DNA of 24,666 nt from positions 1 to 24,666 of the forward strand of contig CAMBZR010000051.1 in the NCBI GenBank assembly GCA_945872285.1. Reading direction: 5' to 3'. Positions within the stretch are counted from its first letter, which is position 1; each line of letters opens with the position of its first letter. The DNA comes from Bordetella parapertussis. Lineage in GTDB: Bacteria > Pseudomonadota > Gammaproteobacteria > Burkholderiales > Burkholderiaceae_B. Both the position numbers and the translations under genes were made by a program. A model generated the notes under the pieces. That model ran no database searches and was not told the DNA's origin. It saw nothing but the letters and a program-made list of their open reading frames with translations. Below are positions 9,169-15,968 of this stretch, piece after piece.

Positions 9169-9244
9169 ACCTTCAAAATACCACGCAAGCCCATGCAAAA
9201 AGAGCAAAATCCTTGAAAACAGAGCAACAAATACAGAGGCAGGC

Positions 9245-9285
9245 TAGAATGGAGGGCTTTTTTAACATTTATCGAATTACCGGAG
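9245..9285 (+). promoter_or_regulatory. efp -10 box and ribosome-binding site
   Basis: TAGAAT at 9245-9250 is a good -10 box, with no convincing -35 at the expected distance. GGAG at 9282-9285 lies 9 bases before the efp ATG. The 126 bases from 9169 to 9294 separate divergent genes and hold nothing else I recognise. Confidence 0.45.
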
Positions 9286-9294
9286 CTTTAAGTC

Positions 9295-9852
9295 ATGAAA
9301 ACCGCACAAGAGTTGCGCGTCGGCAATGTAGTCATGGTCGGCAAAGATGCCGTGGTCGTGCAGCGCGCTGAATACAGCAAGTCAGGTCGCAACGCCTCAG
9401 TCGTGAAGCTTAAGTTCAAAAACTTGCTCACTGGTACCGGTAGCGAAACCGTTTCAAAAGCTGACGAAAAATACGACGTCGTAACGCTTGACCGCAAAGA
9501 ATGCACCTACTCGTACTTTGCTGACCCAATGTATGTGTTTATGGATGGCGAGTTCAATCAGTACGAGATTGAAGCAGACAGCATGGGCGATGCACTGTTT
9601 TATCTGGAAGAAGGTATGCCCGTTGAAGCTGTCTTTTATGACGGCCGCGCGATTTCGATTGAATTGCCCACCATGGTCGTGCGCGAAATCGTTTACACCG
9701 AACCTGCAGTACGTGGCGACACCTCAGGCAAAGTCATGAAGCCCGCCAAAATCAACACTGGCCATGAGCTCCCCGTACCGTTGTTTTGCGCAATTGGCGA
9801 CAAGATTGAGATCGACACACGCACCGGCGAATATCGTAGCCGCGTGATGTAA
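9295..9852 (+). CDS. efp: Elongation factor P
   Basis: This is a full-length 185-residue EF-P with the KOW-like N-terminal domain and two OB domains (C-terminal signature [17 protein letters not shown]). EF-P binds between the ribosomal P and E sites and rescues stalling at consecutive prolines. The tip residue is Arg32 (KSGRNAS), the type modified by EarP, rather than the Lys used by EpmA or YmfI systems. This agrees with earP nearby. The start is ATG 9295 with GGAG upstream, and a strong terminator follows 18 bases after the stop. Confidence 0.98.
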   Translation: MKTAQELRVGNVVMVGKDAVVVQRAEYSKSGRNASVVKLKFKNLLTGTGSETVSKADEKYDVVTLDRKECTYSYFADPMYVFMDGEFNQYEIEADSMGDALFYLEEGMPVEAVFYDGRAISIELPTMVVREIVYTEPAVRGDTSGKVMKPAKINTGHELPVPLFCAIGDKIEIDTRTGEYRSRVM

Positions 9853-9870
9853 GTTGTTTGCGTCGTAAGC

Positions 9871-9901
9871 AAAAAGGCCCAACGCTGTTGGGCCTTTTTT
9901 T
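9871..9901. terminator. Bidirectional terminator between efp and mntA
   Basis: GGCCCAAC and GTTGGGCC form a perfect stem with loop GCT. They are flanked by five A on the left and seven T on the right, extending the stem to about 13 pairs. It works in both directions: for efp on + and for the HepT/MntA unit, whose last stop lies at 9903, on -. Confidence 0.93.
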
Positions 9902-9902
9902 A

Positions 9903-10226
9903 TTATGCGCTGGGCAATGGATCGTTGCCTTCAAACACCACATACTTTTCAAGAATATGTTCCCGAAAGTCTTGTCCGATTTCATCCCAAACCAAGACGT
10001 CCACACTGAAGGGCAACAAACTTTCGTCAAGGGCTTCTTTTAGGTCAGAAATTGAAGCGCTTTGGGTGGCCTTAGAAAAGACCACTAGATCAAGATCTGA
10101 ATCAGGTCTGAAGTTACCTTTGACGCGCGAACCAAACGCCCACACTAACGTCTGAGGCAAATACTGAGCAAGCAACGCTGAAAGAATTTGCCGCTGAGCA
10201 CTCGAGATGTGAATCGTCACGTTCAC
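9903..10226 (-). CDS. mntA: MntA-type nucleotidyltransferase antitoxin
   Basis: This is a 107-residue minimal nucleotidyltransferase. The active-site pattern GS-x10-DxD is exact: Gly32-Ser33, then Asp44 and Asp46 (AFGSRVKG...DSDLDL), with a third Asp at 76 (SVDVLVWD). In type VII toxin-antitoxin systems this enzyme inactivates its HEPN partner by adding AMP to a tyrosine. The start chosen is GTG 10226, which overlaps the hepT stop as GTGA. The longer open frame to 10301 lies inside hepT and has no support. The gene ends two bases from the bidirectional terminator. Role as antitoxin is inferred from family and pairing. Confidence 0.85.
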   Translation of the reverse strand: MNVTIHISSAQRQILSALLAQYLPQTLVWAFGSRVKGNFRPDSDLDLVVFSKATQSASISDLKEALDESLLPFSVDVLVWDEIGQDFREHILEKYVVFEGNDPLPSA

Positions 10227-10645
10227 GACCACACTTCTTTGGTCATCACCGTATACAGCGCACGCGTATCTTTCAAAAATCCATGTAACCGCGCGATACA
10301 CTGCTGCGCCTTATCTCCATCATAATCATGAGCGGTATTGGTTCGCGTATCGGCGTAAGCCAGCCAGGCCTCTATCGAATCAGCAAGCAACTTGTTTTCA
10401 TTGGCTAATCTAAACACCGGTTTAGGACTGTTTGGGACCTCTGGCGCCCCCAACACCTCAATCAAGTAGCGTTTTAAGATTTTCCAGGTGCAGTCATAAC
10501 AAATCTCAAACCGTTGAATGCACGACTCAACAATCGCCTCTTTATTTAATACGCTAAGGTTGAGCTGATTGTGGCTATCTAAGTAGTTAGCATATTGCAA
10601 CTCGAGATGCGACAGCGATTTCTTTAATTTGCTGTAATCAATCAT
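10223..10645 (-). CDS. hepT: HepT-type HEPN ribonuclease toxin (HI0074-like)
   Basis: The protein is 140 residues, mostly helical, of the HI0074-like 'nucleotidyltransferase substrate-binding' HEPN family. The RX4HXY catalytic motif is present as Arg101, His106 and Tyr108 (RTNTAHDY). In characterised HepT proteins, Arg and His cut RNA and the Tyr is the AMP-accepting site. The start ATG 10645 has GAGGTG a proper distance upstream; three extra codons from a TTG at 10654 are possible. It precedes mntA and overlaps it by four bases, the usual toxin-first order. The gene is somewhat A/T-richer than its neighbours, in keeping with a mobile defence or stress module, though no mobility genes are seen. 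Confidence 0.85.
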   Translation of the reverse strand: MIDYSKLKKSLSHLELQYANYLDSHNQLNLSVLNKEAIVESCIQRFEICYDCTWKILKRYLIEVLGAPEVPNSPKPVFRLANENKLLADSIEAWLAYADTRTNTAHDYDGDKAQQCIARLHGFLKDTRALYTVMTKEVWS

Positions 10646-10695
10646 AAACAACACCTCGGCTTAAGCATTTAAAAATCAGAATCTCGATTTTGCTC

Positions 10696-10724
10696 ATCAT
10701 ACTGGCTAGTTCTTAACCAGTCGA
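10696..10724 (-). promoter_or_regulatory. hepT-mntA promoter
   Basis: Read on the minus strand, TCGACT (10724-10719) and TATGAT (10701-10696) are separated by exactly 17 bases. Transcription would begin near 10689, leaving about a 44-base leader that contains the GAGGTG ribosome site. The rest of the 131-base gap (10646-10776) holds only small possible hairpins. Confidence 0.6.
10701..10721. promoter_or_regulatory. Inverted repeat filling the hepT promoter spacer
   Basis: This 21-base imperfect palindrome (7 of 10 symmetric pairs, outer arms ACTGG and CCAGT) covers the spacer between the -35 and -10 boxes and touches both. The position is that of a repressor operator, possibly for autoregulation by the HepT/MntA complex; that role is inference. 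Confidence 0.5.
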
Positions 10725-10776
10725 ATCCCCTTTGTGGCTAAGTCCCTTGCGACTTCACCAAACTCGACTACATCAG

Positions 10777-11058
10777 TCAGCGCGTCTGATTCTCAAGGTC
10801 AGCAAGCCAGCGTAAGGCGTATTCTCGATTAGATCCACACATCTCTGACGAGGCCTGTAAACCACCGCAAAAGGCTGGGCGCTCAGGTTGACCGAAGATC
10901 GCACAGCGATTGTCTGGCAAGAGTTGCGCACAGCGCACGCCTGCAGGTTTGCCCTGCGGCATACCTGGGATAGGGCTTGTGATGGAGGGTGCGATACAGC
11001 AGGCACCGCAATCAGGGCGACAGTTCATTGCTCGGTGCAAATCATTCGTAGCTTGCAT
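10777..11058 (-). CDS. YkgJ family cysteine-cluster protein
   Basis: This is a 93-residue protein of the YkgJ group (putative zinc- or iron-chelating domain). The hallmark is [16 protein letters not shown] near the N-terminus, then [15 protein letters not shown], a spaced RCAIF cysteine, PAFC and a final SSEMCG. At least eight cysteines are available for metal binding. The start is placed at ATG 11058, with AGG about 8 bases upstream; GTG 11064 and ATG 11028 (MNCRPDCG) are possible alternatives. It lies downstream of the DUF1178 gene on the same strand, 87 bases away. The biochemical function of this short subfamily is not established. Confidence 0.85.
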   Translation of the reverse strand: MQATNDLHRAMNCRPDCGACCIAPSITSPIPGMPQGKPAGVRCAQLLPDNRCAIFGQPERPAFCGGLQASSEMCGSNREYALRWLADLENQTR

Positions 11059-11080
11059 GGTCACGACCTACGGAAAGCGA

Positions 11081-11109
11081 TGAGGATCCAAACCGCTGTG
11101 CGATCCTCA
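11081..11109. repeat. Inverted repeat between the DUF1178 and ykgJ-like genes
   Basis: Perfect 8-base arms TGAGGATC and GATCCTCA surround a 13-base loop. No T run follows in either direction, so an RNA hairpin for processing or stability, or a protein site, is more likely than a terminator. Confidence 0.4.
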
Positions 11110-11145
11110 GTCATTCGCATGCAGCCATTTGCGGCATTCGCACAC

Positions 11146-11649
11146 TCACTGCAGCCGATCGGTATCCAGAAAATCTGGCAAGGCAACGACGGCAATGCCG
11201 TCTTCAGCTAACGCCTCGCGTTCTTCACGCGTGGCGGTGCCGCGGATGGGGCGCTCGTCAGATTCGCCCTCGTGGATACGACGCGCTTCGTCGGCGAAGC
11301 GATCACCCACGTTTTCGGTTTTGCTGACAAACTCGCGCATCTGCTTCATCACAGCAGCCTGCATTTGCATCAGTGGGGCAGCTTCAGGGTTCGCGGCGAT
11401 CAAGCTGCGCGAGGTTTCTTGCGCAGCCGCGGCAGCGTCAGCCGAAGCGTTTGTGTCAAGGCGCGGCGGCTCAAAATGCCCGACATTGATCCGAGGCGCA
11501 GACAAGCGCTTTTCGATTTTGTCGTTTTGACAAAGCGGACAGCTGATCAGGCCACGAGTCTGCTGCGCATCATAATCTTCGTGCGAGCTGAACCAGCCCT
11601 CAAACAGATGACGATTCCCGCATTCAAGATCAAAAACTTTGAGTCCCAT
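11146..11649 (-). CDS. DUF1178 family protein
   Basis: This 167-residue protein fits DUF1178. The N-terminus KVFDLECGNRHLFEGWFSSHEDYDAQ and the following CPLC pair form a small zinc-ribbon-like head. The middle is Ala-rich and probably helical (QMQAAVMKQMREFV). The C-terminal part EARRIHEGESDERPIRGTATREEREALAEDGI and the end VALPDFLDTD are typical of the family. No signal or membrane segment is seen. Function is unknown. AAGG lies about 5 bases before the ATG, and a -10-like TATACT sits upstream. Confidence 0.9.
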   Translation of the reverse strand: MGLKVFDLECGNRHLFEGWFSSHEDYDAQQTRGLISCPLCQNDKIEKRLSAPRINVGHFEPPRLDTNASADAAAAAQETSRSLIAANPEAAPLMQMQAAVMKQMREFVSKTENVGDRFADEARRIHEGESDERPIRGTATREEREALAEDGIAVVALPDFLDTDRLQ

Positions 11650-11691
11650 GAAGCCTTAGGTGGGGCTAAATACCCGCAATTCAAGCTTAGA

Positions 11692-11697
11692 AGTATA
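11692..11697 (-). promoter_or_regulatory. Candidate -10 box for the DUF1178 gene
   Basis: TATACT on the minus strand, 42 bases before the DUF1178 ATG, matches five of six consensus positions; I find no good -35. The 96-base gap after the ABC fusion gene shows no clear terminator. Confidence 0.35.
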
Positions 11698-11745
11698 CCG
11701 GAGGGCGTCACCACATGGCATCACCCGACTTAGGCCAGCGACCCT

Positions 11746-14700
11746 TCAAGCGAACTCAAGCCTTGGCACAGCGGCCAACAGCTCTCTGGTCACAGCATGC
11801 ACAGGCGCCTGCAATACCTGTGCGGCAGTGCCCAATTCAACGATATGGCCCGCGTCCATCACAGCCACCCGATCAGCAAAGTATTCGACCACTCCAAAAT
11901 TATGCGTGATAAATAAATATGCCATGCCGGTTTCGCGTTGCAGATCTTGTAAAAGATCCAAAATTTGAGCCTGTACTGAGACGTCAAGAGCCGAGGTAGG
12001 CTCATCAAGGATCAAAATCTTAGGTTCAACGGCGAGCGCACGTGCGATGGCAATGCGCTGGCGTTGCCCGCCTGAAAATTCGTGAGGGTAACGCAACGCA
12101 GAATTTTCTGGCAAACCGACGCGCTCAAGCAAATAAGCAATGCGACGCCTCTGCTCAACTGTCGACCACTCAGGGCGCAGCGCAGTGATACCTTCTTGCA
12201 AGATGGCCCCCACTCGCATGCGTGGATCAAGCGAAGCAAAAGGATCTTGAAACACGATTTGAATCTGACCGCGCAGGGCTTTAAGCGTATTGCCAGAGGC
12301 TTGCAGAATACTGGTTTGCTCAACGATCGCCGAACCATTGCTCGAAGCACTGCCGTCTAACAACCTGAGCAAGGCTTTGGCAACGGTGGTCTTACCGCAG
12401 CCAGAGCCCCCGACCAACGCGAGCGTTTCGTTGGCGTGCAACGTAAAGCTGACGTCTTGCACCACCTTGTTATACGCCACGATTCTACGCAGCAGGCCCT
12501 TGCGAATCGGGTAATGCACTTGCAGCTGCTCGACGCGCAAGACCTCCGTCGTTTGGCTCGAGAGCTCGGCCCCTGCAACACTGCTCTTGGCCGGTACGCT
12601 CAGCACACGGCCCTCACGCGCTTGCCCTTGGGCCGATAAGGCTCGTCCACGCTTGGCAAAGGTGGGTATTGCATCAAATAGCTCGCGCGCGTACGGATGT
12701 TTGGGTGAGACAAAAAACTGGTCAGCGGGCGCCGTTTCAACGATCTCGCCGTGACGCATCAATGCAACCGTATCCGCCACGTGACGCACAACCGCTAGGT
12801 CATGCGTAATCAGTAACACCGCCATCCCCATGTCTTTTTGGATATCGGCCAGCAAGGCTAATACTTGTGCTTGCACCGTCACATCCAGTGCCGTCGTAGG
12901 TTCATCAGCGATCAACAATTCAGGTTCAGCCGCTAGCGCAATCGCAATCATGATCCGCTGCTTTTGTCCGCCCGAAAACTGAAAAGGGTAATCGTCAATT
13001 CGAACTTCAGGCTCGGGGATACCAACGCGACCTAACCACTGCACCGCGCGGGCGCGCGCTTGCGCACTGCGTAGCGCGGTGTGCCGTTCGATAGGTTCAA
13101 GGATTTGCTCGCCAATCCGCATCACAGGGTTCAAACTTGTGCCAGGCTCTTGAAAGATCATGCCTGCACGTGCACCCCGCACTGAACGCATATCCGCTTC
13201 AGATAAACGCGTTAAATCGGCGCCTTGAAGCTCGATTCGTCCGCCCACCACACTCAAAGCCTCTGGCAACAAACGCATCAAGGCCATCGCAGTCATACTT
13301 TTACCCGAACCAGATTCGCCAACAAGCGCAAAGGTTTCACCGCGGTGAATGGTCAAGGCTAACGCCTTCACGGCAAAACGCACTTGATCGTCGGTGTCGA
13401 GCGCGATGTCGAGGTCGGTGACGTTTAAGACCGAAGACGCAGCAAACAAAGTCGCACCAATCGTTGGCCCATCGATGAACGGTGGAGTGCTTGCGGATTG
13501 CGGCGATCGAACGTTCAGCTTGAAGCGCTTAGGCCTAAAGGCTCTGGTTCGTGGATCAAACGCGTCACGCACTGCATCAGAAAATAAATTGGCAGACAAT
13601 ACTAAGGCCAGCATAAACAAAAAGGCTGTGAGTAAGTTCCACCAGATCATCGGATCGCGCGACATTTCAAGACGCGCTTTCTCAATCATCGACCCAAACG
13701 AGTTCATGCTGGGATCGACGCCGATTCCTAGATAAGACAGGACAGCTTCGTAAAGGACTAGCCCAGAAAATTGCAGTACCACCGTGATCAGTACGATGTG
13801 CATCAGGTTTGGCAACAGGTGACGCGCCATGATGCGGGCATGTGAGATCCCAAACGCACGTGCGGCCTGCACATACTCAAGCTCGCGCAGCTTCAGTGCC
13901 TCGGCACGTAACAAACGACACAAACCTGCCCAGCCGGTCAAGCCCAAAATCATACACAGCAAAAACAAGCGTAAGTCTGCGCGCTGTGCCGAAGTTGGAA
14001 ACATACCGGGGTGAGTATCGATATAAACCTGCATCATCAACACACAAGCACCGATTAACAACACCCCCGGAATCGACGTTAACGTTGTGTAGAGGTACTG
14101 GATCACATCGTCGATCCAGCCTTTAAAATAGCCCGCAGAAATCCCAAAAATCAAAGCGGGAGGCAGCATGGCAACGGTGGCCAAACTTCCTATCACCCAA
14201 GCGGTGCGAATACTTTTTAAGGCCTGCCACAAGACGTCGTTACCCGTGCGGTCAGTGCCAAGCACGTGATATCCAGACGCCAGGCCGAATACCGCTCCAA
14301 ATAGCAGGCACAACACAGTCGTTGTGATTAAGATTGCTCGCCAGGGGATTTCAGTTTCACCGCGCCACACTTGACGAGCAGAACCGTGTCTAACCAAACT
14401 TAATGTCAACGCAATCACCGAGCAGGCTACCAGCAAGCCAATCAACAGCCCAACCAGCAGGCGTTTAGAGACATCCGTCCCCCACTGCGCCTCTGGTGCC
14501 GTCAGATGCTTACCACCAAACCGCAAGCGCGGAAAATCGCGACGCGGTTCACCGCCCTCTTGCAGAATCGACTCTTTTGTATATTGCAGCCAGGCCAACG
14601 GAGCTGAATAGGTTTTCTCAGGTCGCGCAAACGCCGTGTCTTCGAGCAAGGCGTCGAGCACCGACATGACTTTAGGTGCGTAAATCGGGGCCGCTGCCGT

Positions 14701-14985
14701 CGTGGCGGCGGCCGTTGCAGATGCGTCAGGTGAAGCGATAGTCGCCGCAGCGGGTGCAACCACCACGGGCGGCAAGCGCGGCTGATAATGCAGCGAGTCA
14801 AGCAAACCAATCACAACAAACACTAACAGCACAACAGCCGAACACATCGCGGGCGTATTGCGCGCGACCCTGCCCCAGGTGGCACGCAGCGCCGGCGAAC
14901 GCGAAACGTGCCAGGCATAAATCAGCACCGCGAACAAAAGCGCAAAGAGCGCAATATCTGTCCAGAGAAAAATGATTTTGGGCAT
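11746..14985 (-). CDS. Fused peptide-type ABC importer: DppC-like permease plus two ATPase domains
   Basis: This 1079-residue polypeptide joins three parts that are normally separate. Residues 1-480 are a DppC/YejE-like permease with about nine hydrophobic segments, an Ala/Pro-rich insert (about 66-170) and the EAA coupling loop near 360-390 (RAEALKLRELEYVQAARAFGIS). NBD1 follows: Walker A GESGSGKS 556-563, signature FSGGQKQR 670-677, Walker B LLIADEP 690-696. NBD2 has Walker A GGSGCGKT 859-866, FSGGQRQR 970-977 and LILDEP 991-996. All catalytic motifs are intact, so both sites should hydrolyse ATP. The double-NBD part resembles YejF or GsiA. With the adjacent DppB-like permease and binding protein it makes a full importer for peptides or similar solutes. 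It starts five bases after the permease stop. Confidence 0.93.
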   Translation of the reverse strand: MPKIIFLWTDIALFALLFAVLIYAWHVSRSPALRATWGRVARNTPAMCSAVVLLVFVVIGLLDSLHYQPRLPPVVVAPAAATIASPDASATAAATTAAAPIYAPKVMSVLDALLEDTAFARPEKTYSAPLAWLQYTKESILQEGGEPRRDFPRLRFGGKHLTAPEAQWGTDVSKRLLVGLLIGLLVACSVIALTLSLVRHGSARQVWRGETEIPWRAILITTTVLCLLFGAVFGLASGYHVLGTDRTGNDVLWQALKSIRTAWVIGSLATVAMLPPALIFGISAGYFKGWIDDVIQYLYTTLTSIPGVLLIGACVLMMQVYIDTHPGMFPTSAQRADLRLFLLCMILGLTGWAGLCRLLRAEALKLRELEYVQAARAFGISHARIMARHLLPNLMHIVLITVVLQFSGLVLYEAVLSYLGIGVDPSMNSFGSMIEKARLEMSRDPMIWWNLLTAFLFMLALVLSANLFSDAVRDAFDPRTRAFRPKRFKLNVRSPQSASTPPFIDGPTIGATLFAASSVLNVTDLDIALDTDDQVRFAVKALALTIHRGETFALVGESGSGKSMTAMALMRLLPEALSVVGGRIELQGADLTRLSEADMRSVRGARAGMIFQEPGTSLNPVMRIGEQILEPIERHTALRSAQARARAVQWLGRVGIPEPEVRIDDYPFQFSGGQKQRIMIAIALAAEPELLIADEPTTALDVTVQAQVLALLADIQKDMGMAVLLITHDLAVVRHVADTVALMRHGEIVETAPADQFFVSPKHPYARELFDAIPTFAKRGRALSAQGQAREGRVLSVPAKSSVAGAELSSQTTEVLRVEQLQVHYPIRKGLLRRIVAYNKVVQDVSFTLHANETLALVGGSGCGKTTVAKALLRLLDGSASSNGSAIVEQTSILQASGNTLKALRGQIQIVFQDPFASLDPRMRVGAILQEGITALRPEWSTVEQRRRIAYLLERVGLPENSALRYPHEFSGGQRQRIAIARALAVEPKILILDEPTSALDVSVQAQILDLLQDLQRETGMAYLFITHNFGVVEYFADRVAVMDAGHIVELGTAAQVLQAPVHAVTRELLAAVPRLEFA

Positions 14986-14990
14986 GGCGG

Positions 14991-15968
14991 CTACTCGAAG
15001 CGCACGCGCGGATCGGCGAGCGTGTACGAGATATCCGCCATGATCAAGCCAACAATATAAAGAGACGAACCCAAAAACACCATGGCGCGTACGATTGAAA
15101 AATCCTGACCACTGAGTGCATCAAGGGTATAGCTACCAAGCCCGGGGATCCCAAAAAATGATTCAGCGATCAAGCTGCCCATAAACAACAAAGGCAACGA
15201 GGCGACCGCGCCAGTCAAGATTGGCAACAACGCATTACGCAAGACATGCTTAAACAGCACCACGCGCTCACTTAAACCCTTTGCACGCGCGGTACGCACA
15301 TAATCTTTACCCACCTCTTCTAAAAATAAGCTTCGCAAAAAACGGGCTTCAGAACCTAACCCTGCAATCACAGCCACGATAATGGGCAAGGCTAAAAATT
15401 TAAGCGTATCCCAACCACCCGCAAAACCAGAATACGGCACAAGCCTCAAAATTTTTGAAAACAACCATTGCCCCGCGATAATGTAAAACAAACCCGAAAT
15501 TGAGAGCATCACCACACACACCACCACGCCCCAAAAATCAAGCGCGGTTGTTCTAAAAAATACCAAGACTAACGAAAACGCAATGCTCAGCGCCAAGCCT
15601 AAAACAAAGGTGGGCACGGCTAGCGCCAAGCTTGGCCACATGCGGGCTTTGATTTCACGACCGATATCACGGCCCTCGTCTGACGCACCAAAATCAAATG
15701 TCAAAAGCGGCACCGAGCGTTGATAAAAAATCGTCTCTGTATATTTTTTGACGCCTTCTTGTTTAATGTTCAAAAATAAAGGCTTGTCATAACCGCGTTC
15801 GATTTTCCATTTTTCGACCGCATCGGCGCTGACGCGTTGCCCCCCAATCGCCAAGCGCGCCATATCGTCAGGCGTGTTAACTGCAAAAAACAAAACAAAG
15901 GTAAACAGATTCACACCGACCAAAATCAGCACGCCATAAAGCAAGCGTCGCACAATATAACCAATCAT
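14991..15968 (-). CDS. DppB/YejB-like ABC permease
   Basis: The 325-residue inner-membrane permease of the peptide/nickel type has the family N-terminus (MIGYIVRRLLYGVLILVGVN), a long periplasmic loop, and the EAA loop EVGKDYVRTARAKGLSERVVLFKHVLRNALLPI at about 225-255. It ends with GSLIAESFFGIPGLG and DISYTLADPRVRFE, as expected. About six membrane segments are seen. It pairs with the DppC-like part of the downstream fusion to form the channel. Its ATG overlaps the binding-protein stop as ATGA (15965-15968), so the genes are coupled. YejB-like is the closest description; the exact substrate is not readable. Confidence 0.95.
   Translation of the reverse strand: MIGYIVRRLLYGVLILVGVNLFTFVLFFAVNTPDDMARLAIGGQRVSADAVEKWKIERGYDKPLFLNIKQEGVKKYTETIFYQRSVPLLTFDFGASDEGRDIGREIKARMWPSLALAVPTFVLGLALSIAFSLVLVFFRTTALDFWGVVVCVVMLSISGLFYIIAGQWLFSKILRLVPYSGFAGGWDTLKFLALPIIVAVIAGLGSEARFLRSLFLEEVGKDYVRTARAKGLSERVVLFKHVLRNALLPILTGAVASLPLLFMGSLIAESFFGIPGLGSYTLDALSGQDFSIVRAMVFLGSSLYIVGLIMADISYTLADPRVRFE

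Noticed and set aside
10740..10755. Small AAGTC/GACTT hairpin considered as a terminator for the ykgJ-like gene
   Set aside because: Only five pairs and no T run on either strand.
11272..11733. Open frame of 153 codons on the + strand
   Set aside because: It is antisense to the DUF1178 gene and shows no recognisable motif or ribosome site.
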